This document shows, piece by piece, positions 46,757 to 54,929 of a stretch of DNA of 64,000 bases. Source of the stretch: Marinobacter sp. EhC06. GTDB lineage: Bacteria > Pseudomonadota > Gammaproteobacteria > Pseudomonadales > Oleiphilaceae. The position numbers and the translations under genes are program-made. Numbering within the stretch: the first letter of the stretch is position 1; each line of letters begins with the position of its first letter. The notes under the pieces were generated by a model. It saw only the letters and a list, made by a program, of their open reading frames with translations, had not been told where the DNA came from and did no database searches. The stretch lies in the NCBI RefSeq assembly GCF_001650915.1, contig NZ_LXYO01000012.1, positions 186,001 through 250,000 on the forward strand. Reading direction: 5' to 3'.

Positions 46757-48133
46757 TTAGTGCTCTTCTGCGGCTTTCACGCCCGGCGCTTCCGGGTCGG
46801 CGGTGAAGCCAAGCAATTTGGTACGTTCAATCAGGAAATAGAGCACGGCACCGGTGGCCAAGCCCCAGCCGGCACCGTACACCGCCAGAACCACGCCCAT
46901 GGTGCCGGCAATGCCACGCTCGGTGTTATTCTCCAGCTGCTCCAGACCTACCATCAGACAGATATAGCCGGTCAGAAGCAGGGTCAGCGAGAGGGCAATT
47001 GGCAACACCGGCTGGAAGAAGCTCACCAGCGGCAGGACGAACAGGGCAATGAAACCGGTAATCCAGAAGGTACCACCGCCACTGTAAATGGAGTCCATAG
47101 CGTTACGGCCGTACTTGTAACGCTCGGCCATGGTGGCAGTGACGGCCGTCCAGATCGGACCCGCCAGCCCCGGGTACGGCGCGAAGAACGCGTGGCCACC
47201 GTTGCGAATCGCGGTTACCAGGTGCACCCGGTCGATGCTGTTATCGATGTCTTCGTCTTTGCGCAGATGATCCACGCGGTTCATCAGGGACTGACCCACC
47301 ACGATGTCACCAAAGGCAATAACGTAAGCGATCACGGCCGTGGGAATGGCGTACAGGAAGACGTTGGCATCCGGGAAGCCGACGGCGAACGGCAGGTAGT
47401 TCCACAGCTCGTCAAAAGCTGGCTTGGTAATACCCCACTCCACATTGGGCACCTCGTATTCGCCAGTGACAAAGCCAACCAGAATGGCAACCACCATACC
47501 CGGAACCATGCCGTAATTAGCGATCTTGCGGGCGATGGAATTGCTTTCCACAAAGCCTTTGAACGATACCGAGAACATCAGGTAGAGGCACACCAGACCG
47601 CCAATGATCAGGGAGATTGGCGTGTTCGCCAGGCGGCCGCCCGCTTCGATCTCACCCATCAGGGCCGCGATACCGGCGCCGATGATAATCCCGCCTTTCA
47701 TGGAACGGGGAATCAGCTCCACCAGCTTGCTGCCCAGGCGGGTAATACCCAGAACCAGGAAGATAATGAACACAAGAAACTGCAGGGCGAACAGAGCCTG
47801 AATCGCCTCCGGGCCGGGCTCGTAGTCACTCAGGAACAGCAGGACAACCGGAATACCCGGGGTAATCCACCCGGGCACCAGGGGCACGCCCAGCAGTGCC
47901 GGCAGCATGAAACCGATACCGCAGATCACCACATAGGCCAGAGCCACGTCGTAGGGCACACCCAGGTATTTCTCAAGTAGGGGAATCATGGCCAGGCTGA
48001 CCACGAACATGATCAGGGCCTGCACCATCTCCGCGAATTCCCAGCGGTAATGAACAAACGGCAGACGAACCTTGAAGGGTCCAGCCGGCCAATACGGCTG
48101 CTCTTCCCCGTTCTTTCGGTGAAACATTTGCAT
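46757..48133 (-). CDS. UraA/SLC23-fold membrane transporter
   Basis: 458 residues with about 12-14 membrane helices. The chain has the nucleobase-transporter-like layout (two inverted repeats with half-helices at TM3 and TM10). AYVIAFGDIVVGQSLMNRVD and SMKGGIIIGAGIAALMGEIE are suitable conserved blocks, but the typical Glu/His substrate-binding residues of UraA are not obvious. The N-terminus has a cytosolic segment RKNGEEQPYWPAGPFKVRLP. It follows the acyl-CoA ligase gene by 95 bases, so a carboxylate or aromatic acid substrate is more likely than a nucleobase. That is inference. Confidence 0.6.
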   Translation of the reverse strand: MQMFHRKNGEEQPYWPAGPFKVRLPFVHYRWEFAEMVQALIMFVVSLAMIPLLEKYLGVPYDVALAYVVICGIGFMLPALLGVPLVPGWITPGIPVVLLFLSDYEPGPEAIQALFALQFLVFIIFLVLGITRLGSKLVELIPRSMKGGIIIGAGIAALMGEIEAGGRLANTPISLIIGGLVCLYLMFSVSFKGFVESNSIARKIANYGMVPGMVVAILVGFVTGEYEVPNVEWGITKPAFDELWNYLPFAVGFPDANVFLYAIPTAVIAYVIAFGDIVVGQSLMNRVDHLRKDEDIDNSIDRVHLVTAIRNGGHAFFAPYPGLAGPIWTAVTATMAERYKYGRNAMDSIYSGGGTFWITGFIALFVLPLVSFFQPVLPIALSLTLLLTGYICLMVGLEQLENNTERGIAGTMGVVLAVYGAGWGLATGAVLYFLIERTKLLGFTADPEAPGVKAAEEH

Positions 48134-48193
48134 AAAAAGGTCTCCGGGCCCACGCGGCGCGTGTGCCTGACAGCGTTGTTTTTCTGGTTAAAG

Positions 48194-48220
48194 TCGGCTG
48201 CGCCGGAGCGGCGCAGCCGA
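48194..48220. repeat. Strong hairpin between acyl-CoA ligase and transporter genes
   Basis: CGGCTGCGCC and GGCGCAGCCG form a perfect 10-bp stem (plus a T-A pair) with a 5-nt loop, 9 bases after the ligase stop. No good T-run follows on the minus strand. It may moderate transporter expression relative to the ligase. Confidence 0.6.
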
Positions 48221-48228
48221 TCGGGAGA

Positions 48229-49857
48229 TCAGTCCAGTTCTTTGGCCTGGTCCCTCAGCACGAACTTCTGGATCTTGCCCGTGGAAGTTTTGGGCAGCTC
48301 CGAGAAGACGATGGTCTTGGGTACCTTGAACCGGGCCAGGTGCTCGCGACAGAAGTTGATAATGTCTTCCTCGCTGACCTGCCCTGCTTCCGGCTTGAGG
48401 GTCACGAACGCGCAGGGGGTTTCGCCCCACTTCTCATCTGGCCGGGCAACCACTGCCGCCTCGAGCACAGCGGGATGGCGGTACAGGGTATCCTCAACCT
48501 CAATGGTTGAGATGTTTTCACCACCGGAGATGATGATGTCCTTCAGCCGGTCCTTGATCTCCATGTAGCCGTCTTCGTGCCACACGGCCAGGTCCCCGGT
48601 GTGGAACCAGCCACCCCGGAAGGCCTCTTCGGTGGCCTTGGGGTTCTTCAGGTAGCCCTTCATCACGGTGTTGCCGCGCAGGAAGATTTCACCGATCGTC
48701 TTGCCGTCTTTGGGTACCGGCTCCATGGTGTTCGGGTCGCCAACCATGGTGCCAGCCAGGGTGTGATAGCGAACGCCCTGGCGAGCCTTCTTGCGGGCGC
48801 GATTGTGCAGTGGCAGCGAATCCCACTCGGTCTTCCACGCGCAAACCGTCACCGGACCATAGACTTCGGTCAGGCCGTAAACGTGAGTCACCTGGATACC
48901 CATCTCTTCGATGGCACCGATAACCTGGGCGGGGGGCGCCGCGCCGGCTGTCATGGATTTCACTTCGTGATCGATACCCGCCTTGGCGGATTCCGGCACG
49001 TTCAGCAGCGCGTTGAGAACAATCGGGGCGCCGCACATGTGGGTAACCTGATGGTCGCGGATCAGCTGCAGGATCTTTTCCGGGTCAACCCGGCGCAGGC
49101 ATACATGGGTGCCCGCCATGGCGGTGATGGTCCAGGGGAAACACCAGCCGTTGCAGTGGAACATCGGCAAGGTCCACAGGTACACCGGGTGCATGTCCAT
49201 GGACCAGACTGCCTGGTTGCCGATGGCATTGATGTAGGCGCCACGATGGTGGTAAACCACGCCCTTCGGGTTCCCGGTCGTGCCGGATGTGTAGTTCAGG
49301 GAGATGGCATCCCACTCGTTGTCGGGGAAGCTCCACTGGAACGCCGGATCCCCCTCCTGCAGGAAGGCATCGTAATCCAGATCGCTGACCTGGACGCCCT
49401 CGCCGTACTCGGGATCGTCCACATCAATCACCAGTGGCTTGGTGTCCAGCCGGCTGACGGCGTCTTTGATCACCTCACCGAATTCCCGGTCGGCAATTAC
49501 AACCTTGGCCTCACCGTGTTCCAGCATGAAAGCAATGGCTTCGGCATCCAGGCGAACGTTCAGGGTATTGAGCACCGCACCGATCATGGGAACCCCGAAG
49601 TGGGCCTCTACCATGGCAGGAATATTTGGCAGCATAACGGCGACGGTGTCACCACGTCCGATGCCGCGCCCCTTGAGGGCAGAGGCCAGACGGCGACAAC
49701 GCTCGTAGGTCTGCGCCCAGGTGTAGCGGATCGCCCCGTGAATAACCGCGGGGTACTCGGGGTAAACAGTAGCGGTACGTTCGATAAAATCGACGGGAGA
49801 TTGAACGGCGTAGTTGGCGTCAACGGGCGCCAGGCCCTGATCAAATATCGAGGTCAT
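48229..49857 (-). CDS. AMP-dependent acyl-CoA ligase
   Basis: 542 residues from the ATG at 49857 (GAGG upstream). The P-loop signature is YTSGTTGNPKGVVYHH near 190, the A5 motif HVYGLTEVYG is present, and the C-terminal ITISGGENIS-like IIISGGENISTIEVEDTLYR and STGKIQKFVLRDQ lysine segment are intact. It activates a carboxylic acid as its adenylate and transfers it to CoA. The closest relatives I know act on medium-chain or short branched acids, or methylmercaptopropionate. It leads an operon with the SLC23-like transporter and faces a PAS kinase/FixJ pair. Confidence 0.92.
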   Translation of the reverse strand: MTSIFDQGLAPVDANYAVQSPVDFIERTATVYPEYPAVIHGAIRYTWAQTYERCRRLASALKGRGIGRGDTVAVMLPNIPAMVEAHFGVPMIGAVLNTLNVRLDAEAIAFMLEHGEAKVVIADREFGEVIKDAVSRLDTKPLVIDVDDPEYGEGVQVSDLDYDAFLQEGDPAFQWSFPDNEWDAISLNYTSGTTGNPKGVVYHHRGAYINAIGNQAVWSMDMHPVYLWTLPMFHCNGWCFPWTITAMAGTHVCLRRVDPEKILQLIRDHQVTHMCGAPIVLNALLNVPESAKAGIDHEVKSMTAGAAPPAQVIGAIEEMGIQVTHVYGLTEVYGPVTVCAWKTEWDSLPLHNRARKKARQGVRYHTLAGTMVGDPNTMEPVPKDGKTIGEIFLRGNTVMKGYLKNPKATEEAFRGGWFHTGDLAVWHEDGYMEIKDRLKDIIISGGENISTIEVEDTLYRHPAVLEAAVVARPDEKWGETPCAFVTLKPEAGQVSEEDIINFCREHLARFKVPKTIVFSELPKTSTGKIQKFVLRDQAKELD

Positions 49858-49939
49858 TGCGTGGTCCTCTTCAGTGCTGTTGTTCTTATGGCGCATTCAG
49901 GAATATCGCTAAACTAGCTATACTTCGGACTGGCCAGAA

Positions 49940-49963
49940 TAGTATTGAATAGAATAAATACTA
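49940..49963. promoter_or_regulatory. Inverted repeat in the kinase-ligase divergent promoter
   Basis: TAGTATT and AATACTA are 7-bp arms with a 10-nt spacer in the 152-base AT-rich region. The form suits a homodimeric regulator such as the FixJ-type regulator encoded nearby. Confidence 0.5.
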
Positions 49964-49981
49964 GAAATTATACCAACGTAT

Positions 49982-49999
49982 TATAGTTAACCTACTATA
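49982..49999. promoter_or_regulatory. Second inverted repeat just upstream of the kinase gene
   Basis: TATAGT and ACTATA arms are separated by 6 nt, 11 bases before the kinase ATG at 50010. The repeat could bind a regulator over the start region; AT-richness means chance is a concern. Confidence 0.4.
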
Positions 50000-50009
50000 T
50001 CAAAAAGAC

Positions 50010-51512
50010 ATGAACGACATTCCCCCTTCAAGTGTATTTAGTTTGCACGACGCCGACCCGCAACCCGGATTGATCCTGGATGCTGGTGGCACCGTTCTTG
50101 AGGGCAACCGCGCAAGCCGGAATCTGTATCAGACGGCGAACCTGGCCTCCCGGTCCGGGCTGCTGCCGGTAAATGTTCTGGCACTCGTGAAGTCTGCACT
50201 GGAACAGGACCGGGCAATCGAGAATGTCGAAGCCCGTATTCCGGGAACCATCCTGATGTGGACGTTCGTCCCTGATGCCCAGAGCGGCAGGGTTCTGGCA
50301 CGAGCAAGAGACGCCACAGATGAGGTTCTGACCCAGGAAGAGGCAACCCGCTCCAACCGGCTGTACCGGCTGATCACCGAAAACACCACTGACCTGATCT
50401 CCCGCCACGCTCCGGACGGACGCTTTATCGATGCCACACCCGCGTCATGGCGGCTGCTGGGCTACTGGCCGGAAGAATTACGGGGCAAACCGCTCGAAGA
50501 GGTCTTTCGCGGCAACCATGTAGCCCAGAAACTGGCGGAAACCCGCAACCTTCTGCGGGATGATGGCTACGCCACCATGACCCTGGAGATCATCCACCGG
50601 GACGGATCCCGCCGCTGGTTCGAGATTGCCAGCCGGGCCATCCGGGAGACCTACACCGGTGCCGTGATTGAGGTCATCAGCGTATCCCGGGATATCACCG
50701 CCCGGGTGGAATCCGAGGAGAACAACCGCAGGCTGGCCGACGAACTGGCCCATACCGCCAGGCTCGCCACTCTCGGGGAACTTGCCTCCAGCATTGCCCA
50801 CGAAATGAACCAGCCACTGGCCACCATCGTGAACTTCGCCAGCGCCAGCCAGCGCTACCTGAAAAGTGCCCGAACCAACCCTGAATGCCTTGACCGCGTG
50901 GACGATGGCCTCCAGAAGATTGTTCACCATGCCAACCGGGCCTCGGAGGTCATCAAACGCTTGCGGGCCTTTTTACGCAAAGGCCAGAAGCGTACCGCGC
51001 CAATCGCCCTTAACGATGTCGTGAGCAACGTTGCCCGCCTGTGTCAGTGGGAGGCGGAGAAGAACAATGTGCAGATCCGCGAGAGACTGGCCTGCTGCGC
51101 GCCGGTTATCACCGCCGATCCGGTGCTGCTGGAACAGGTATTGATCAATCTGATCCGAAATGGCATTGAAGCCACGATCGAAGCCCGCGACGAAGAAACC
51201 CGGAGCGCACCCGCGCAGATCATCATAACCACCTGCATCAACGATCAGAACGAAACCCTGATTGAAGTCACTGATGAAGGCCCGGGCCTGGATGAGCAGG
51301 GCATCCGCCAGATGTTCCAGCCGTTTTACACCAGCAAGCCCCAGGGACTGGGCCTTGGCCTATCCATGAGCCGATCGATCATTGAAGGCTTTGGCGGCTT
51401 TCTGGATGCCCGCCCCGCTAAAACGGGGGGACTGTCCCTGATCTGTCGATTCCCGGCCAGCCAGAACCAGAAGCACAAAACCGCAACCACGGAGAACCAG
51501 CCCGATGACTGA
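50010..51512 (+). CDS. Soluble PAS sensor histidine kinase
   Basis: 500 residues without membrane helices. A degenerate PAS-like region (about 10-110) precedes a clear PAS/PAC (about 118-235, DLISRHAPDGRFIDATPASW). HisKA has H264 in SIAHEMNQPLATIVNFASAS, and HATPase has NLIRNGIEA and GLGLGLSMSRSIIEGFGG. No strong ribosome site is visible before ATG 50010, so translation may be weak. The regulator gene overlaps its end by 8 bases. It probably senses an intracellular signal and controls the divergent ligase-transporter operon. Confidence 0.93.
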   Translation: MNDIPPSSVFSLHDADPQPGLILDAGGTVLEGNRASRNLYQTANLASRSGLLPVNVLALVKSALEQDRAIENVEARIPGTILMWTFVPDAQSGRVLARARDATDEVLTQEEATRSNRLYRLITENTTDLISRHAPDGRFIDATPASWRLLGYWPEELRGKPLEEVFRGNHVAQKLAETRNLLRDDGYATMTLEIIHRDGSRRWFEIASRAIRETYTGAVIEVISVSRDITARVESEENNRRLADELAHTARLATLGELASSIAHEMNQPLATIVNFASASQRYLKSARTNPECLDRVDDGLQKIVHHANRASEVIKRLRAFLRKGQKRTAPIALNDVVSNVARLCQWEAEKNNVQIRERLACCAPVITADPVLLEQVLINLIRNGIEATIEARDEETRSAPAQIIITTCINDQNETLIEVTDEGPGLDEQGIRQMFQPFYTSKPQGLGLGLSMSRSIIEGFGGFLDARPAKTGGLSLICRFPASQNQKHKTATTENQPDD

Positions 51513-52161
51513 CCACTCTGCCCCGGAAGCCACCACCGTCTATGTTGTTGACGACGACGCAGGCATGCTGGAATCCACCCAATGGTTGCTGGAATCAGTG
51601 GGCCTGAACGTCCAGGCCTACAGCGATGGCCGGAAATTTCTGGACGCCGTTGGCAACGGCAAAGCCGGCTGCGTGGTTCTGGATGTGAGGATGCCGGGGC
51701 TCGGCGGCCTGAACGTTCAGGAGGAGCTTCAGAAGCGAGGGCTGGACCTGCCCATCATCTTTGTCTCTGGCCATGCCGATGTGCCCATCGTGGTCAGGGC
51801 GTTCAAATCCGGCGCTTTTGACTTCATCGAAAAGCCTTTCAACGAGCAGTTGCTGCTGGACAGCGTTCAACAGGCCCTTCAGGAACACCAGCAATCTGGC
51901 ACACAGCTGCAGGGCGATGAGGCAACCGAAGCTCTGCTGACCACCCTCACCCGGCGCGAACGGGATGTGTTTCTCCCACTCGCCCAGGGCTACACCAGCC
52001 GGGAAATCGCCGAGCAACTGGATGTCAGCGTGAAGACGATTGATCTGTACCGAGCCCGGGTGATGAAGCGCCTGGGCGCCGGTCGCCTGCCGGATGTTAC
52101 CGGCACAGCCATTGCCGCCGGGCTGCTCGACCCGCTGGACCTGCGCAGGGAAAAGAGCTGA
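51505..52161 (+). CDS. FixJ-type response regulator
   Basis: 218 residues. The receiver has D60 (CVVLDVRMPGLGG) and a Lys in FIEKPFNEQ. The LuxR helix-turn-helix at about 145-210 contains LTRRERDVFLPLAQGYTSRE and DVSVKTIDLYRARVMKRLG. It overlaps the kinase gene by 8 bases. Partner and likely regulator of the acyl-CoA ligase and transporter genes. Confidence 0.94.
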   Translation: MTDHSAPEATTVYVVDDDAGMLESTQWLLESVGLNVQAYSDGRKFLDAVGNGKAGCVVLDVRMPGLGGLNVQEELQKRGLDLPIIFVSGHADVPIVVRAFKSGAFDFIEKPFNEQLLLDSVQQALQEHQQSGTQLQGDEATEALLTTLTRRERDVFLPLAQGYTSREIAEQLDVSVKTIDLYRARVMKRLGAGRLPDVTGTAIAAGLLDPLDLRREKS

Positions 52162-52167
52162 ATGGCC

Positions 52168-53583
52168 CTAACCCGCCGCAGCCTGGACATCGTGAGCCAA
52201 CACCCCCAGCCTGGCCACGGCCTGCTCTATACGTTCACTCCAGGGGTTGGCGCTGTTCAGCCTCAGGCAATTTTCGTATTTGTCGGCGGTGGAGAACATC
52301 AGCCCCGGCGCCACGTTGATATCCTCCGCCCTGGCCCTGTGGTAAACCTCCGTGCCGGAAACGCCGTCCGGCAACTGCACCCAGAGTACAAACCCGCCCT
52401 GGGGTCGACTCACAGCGGTACCTTCCGGAAATGCACGGGCCACGGCTGTACGCATACGCTCTGTGGACTCGCGATAGTGCTGACGCGCTGAGCGCAGATA
52501 GCGATCGTAACCGCCCTGCTCCAGAAAGTGGGCCACCGCCATCTGGGGAATCGAAGAGGTCGCCAAGTTGACGAAATACTTGTGCTGCCGGGCGCTGGCC
52601 ATATGCCGCCCGGGAACCATCCAGCCCAGCCGCAGGCCCGGCGAGATAGTCTTCGAAAAGGAACTGCAGTAAATCACGTTATCGGCCCGGTCAAAGGCCT
52701 TGGCCGGGCGCGGCCGGTCACCGGAGTGGTGCAGATCCCCGTAAATATCGTCCTCAATCAGGGGAACAGCAGCCGCCGCCAGCATGGAGACCAGCTGCTT
52801 CTTGCGCTCGTCGGACATTTGCGCACCCATGGGATTGCTGTGATTGGTCACCACCACACAGGCTTTCAGGGGCCACTGTTCCAGGGCCAGTTGCAAGCCT
52901 TCGAGGCTCAAACCCTCGGAAGGATGGGTAGGAATTTCAATGACCTTCAGCCCGACCACTTCCAGAGCCTGAAGAATGCCGGGGAAAGACGGAGATTCCA
53001 CCGCCACAATGTCACCGGGCTGGGTCACCGCCCGCAGCGCCAGGATGATGGCCTCCTGGGCACCGTTGGTGGCGAGCACGTCATCCGGCGTTACCGGAAC
53101 CCCGAGGGTCGCCATCCGCTGGGCAATCTGCCGCCGGAACGATTCTTTTCCGGGAAAGGCGTAGTCCAGTGTTTCCAGGCCCCGACGTGCAGCCCAGAGC
53201 GTGCTGTGCTGGATCTGTCGGAGCGGAAGGTAATCCGGATGGGGAATCGCCGTGGCCAGAGGCACCATACGCTTCTGCTCGTCGGCGCACAGGTCCAGGG
53301 TCATTTCCCGGGCGCTGACCGGTACCGGACGACTTCGATGCCGGCGCATCACCGGCTCAGGTGCATCCACGGTCGGCAGCCTTACGAAGTAGCCACTGCG
53401 CTCCCGGGCCTGCAGAAAGCCCCGTGCTTCCAGGGTCTGGTGCGCTTGCAGGATGGTCGAAATACTCACGCCAAACTGCCGGCTCAGCATTCGCACGCCC
53501 GGCAATCGATCACCGTCGCGGTAGACACCGTCCCGGATCAACTCCTGGAGCTGATCCGCCACCTGATTGTAAAGAATGCCCAT
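52168..53583 (-). CDS. MocR-type PLP-dependent transcriptional regulator
   Basis: 471 residues. An N-terminal GntR winged helix (about 1-75, LPGVRMLSRQFGVSISTIL) is joined to a class I aminotransferase-like domain with the PLP Lys near 312 in CSSFSKTISPGLRLGWM. Such proteins sense PLP or amino acid adducts and regulate neighbouring genes. It is divergent from the small unknown gene and phzF, with repeats resembling an operator between them. Confidence 0.93.
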   Translation of the reverse strand: MGILYNQVADQLQELIRDGVYRDGDRLPGVRMLSRQFGVSISTILQAHQTLEARGFLQARERSGYFVRLPTVDAPEPVMRRHRSRPVPVSAREMTLDLCADEQKRMVPLATAIPHPDYLPLRQIQHSTLWAARRGLETLDYAFPGKESFRRQIAQRMATLGVPVTPDDVLATNGAQEAIILALRAVTQPGDIVAVESPSFPGILQALEVVGLKVIEIPTHPSEGLSLEGLQLALEQWPLKACVVVTNHSNPMGAQMSDERKKQLVSMLAAAAVPLIEDDIYGDLHHSGDRPRPAKAFDRADNVIYCSSFSKTISPGLRLGWMVPGRHMASARQHKYFVNLATSSIPQMAVAHFLEQGGYDRYLRSARQHYRESTERMRTAVARAFPEGTAVSRPQGGFVLWVQLPDGVSGTEVYHRARAEDINVAPGLMFSTADKYENCLRLNSANPWSERIEQAVARLGVLAHDVQAAAG

Positions 53584-53668
53584 TGCCCGTCCCTCGTCAC
53601 TGGTACCTCCGGAGTCACCACTCTATTGCACCAGACACGGCACTTCTCCATGCAGTACAGATACAGTC

Positions 53669-53689
53669 GAATCTGACCGGCACAGATTC
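53669..53689. promoter_or_regulatory. Inverted repeat GAATCTG-N7-CAGATTC
   Basis: A perfect 7-bp inverted repeat in the MocR/phzF divergent region. A third GAATCTG occurs at 53730-53736 and a variant CAGATAC at 53658-53664. Clustered half-sites of this kind are typical of MocR/GntR operators. Confidence 0.6.
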
Positions 53690-53796
53690 AAAAAACCACA
53701 TTCTGTACCGGTTCAAAATAAGATTATCTGAATCTGTTATGACTGTCAGCGGGAGCCGACAATAAACGGACTGAATACTGAAGAAGGAGTTTCACC

Positions 53797-54081
53797 ATGG
53801 GCATCGCCAACACGCATCTGTCGGCACCACCAGCAACCAGTAAAGACCTGTTCGGTTTGCAGGCCTGCGCGACACCGCTCTTCAAAGGCATGGACGTCAC
53901 CCGTCGATGGCTCGAAGACCTGGGGTTTTCGATCAACGAACCGGCTCAGGAGCACTGGGTACTGACGCATTCGGCCCCATTGCCGGAACTGCACTTTTAC
54001 AGTGCTTCGGAGCTGGAGATGTTTGCCAGGCACCGGGCGCATCATTACGCTAGACGATCTTTCAAGGAGAACAGACCATGA
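53797..54081 (+). CDS. Small protein of unknown function, phzF-linked
   Basis: 94 residues with an AAGGAG ribosome site. The sequence (LFGLQACATPLFKGMDVTRR, WLEDLGFSINEPAQEHWVLT) matches nothing I recognise. It has no signal peptide and no membrane helix. It overlaps the phzF start by 4 bases (ATGA), so the two are translated together. It is the first gene downstream of the MocR operator. Confidence 0.75.
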   Translation: MGIANTHLSAPPATSKDLFGLQACATPLFKGMDVTRRWLEDLGFSINEPAQEHWVLTHSAPLPELHFYSASELEMFARHRAHHYARRSFKENRP

Positions 54082-54884
54082 CACAGCCCCTCTACCAGGT
54101 TGATGCTTTTACCAGCAGGATTTTCGGCGGCAACCCGGCCGCGGTCATGCCTCTGGAGCAATGGCTGCCGGACAATGTCATGCTCTCGCTTGCCATGGAG
54201 AACAACCTCTCGGAAACGGCCTTTTTCGTGCCGCTTCCAGACGACGAGGATGCCGATTTCCATATCCGCTGGTTTACTCCGGGCACAGAGGTGCCACTGT
54301 GTGGCCACGCCACCCTGGCCAGTGCCTGGGTTATTTTCAACAAGCTTGGCTGGGACAAGGAGCAAATCCGTTTACTTTCCAAAAGCGGCCCGCTCTCCGT
54401 CCGGCAGGCGGATGATGGCTGGCTGGTACTGGATTTTCCGAATTTGGGCTTCGAGGAACGGCCAACACCGGACTTGATCCGCGAGGCGCTGGCAGAGGCA
54501 CCTGACACCGCGTTCTTCGTTCCCAATGACACCAACTACATGGTGGTTCTGAAGGACGAGGACGCTGTGCGATCTGCTCAACCGGATCTGCGCAAACTCA
54601 AGCAACTCGGCAATCAGGGGCTGATCATCACCGCACCTGGCGAAGACTGCGATTTCGTCAGCCGCTATTTCGCTCCGGGCGCCGGTATTGATGAAGACCC
54701 GGTTACCGGCTCCATTCACAGCGTGCTCGTGCCCTACTGGTCAGAAAAACTGGGCAAGACACGGCTCGACGCCCGGCAAATTTCGGCAAGAGGCGGTGTG
54801 CTGCGCTGCGAACTGAAAGGCGACCGGGTCGACATCGCCGGCCAGGCCGCATTCTTCATGGAAGGCTCCGTCTACCTGCCCTGA
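54078..54884 (+). CDS. PhzF family isomerase
   Basis: 268 residues in the two-lobed PhzF fold (diaminopimelate epimerase-like). Signature segments are QVDAFTSRIFGGNPAAVMPL, the catalytic Glu in MENNLSETAFF (about 45-50), GHATLASAWV and DEDPVTGSIHSVLVPYW. PhzF itself isomerises DHHA in phenazine synthesis. No other phenazine genes are present, so this is a general PhzF-family enzyme of unknown substrate. Confidence 0.92.
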   Translation: MTQPLYQVDAFTSRIFGGNPAAVMPLEQWLPDNVMLSLAMENNLSETAFFVPLPDDEDADFHIRWFTPGTEVPLCGHATLASAWVIFNKLGWDKEQIRLLSKSGPLSVRQADDGWLVLDFPNLGFEERPTPDLIREALAEAPDTAFFVPNDTNYMVVLKDEDAVRSAQPDLRKLKQLGNQGLIITAPGEDCDFVSRYFAPGAGIDEDPVTGSIHSVLVPYWSEKLGKTRLDARQISARGGVLRCELKGDRVDIAGQAAFFMEGSVYLP

Positions 54885-54891
54885 GACTGGT

Positions 54892-54929
54892 ATACTGCCC
54901 GCCGTTTTCTTTCCAACGGCGGGCAGTAT
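54892..54929. repeat. 15-bp hairpin covering the start of the flavoprotein gene
   Basis: ATACTGCCCGCCGTT and AACGGCGGGCAGTAT are perfect arms with an 8-nt loop. The second arm ends in the AT of the flavoprotein ATG (54928-54930) and so masks its start codon in the RNA. A T-run is not present. Confidence 0.7.

Noticed and set aside
53797-54884. Phenazine biosynthesis cluster
   Set aside because: Only a PhzF-family gene is present. No phzA-E or G homologue lies nearby, and PhzF relatives are common outside phenazine pathways.
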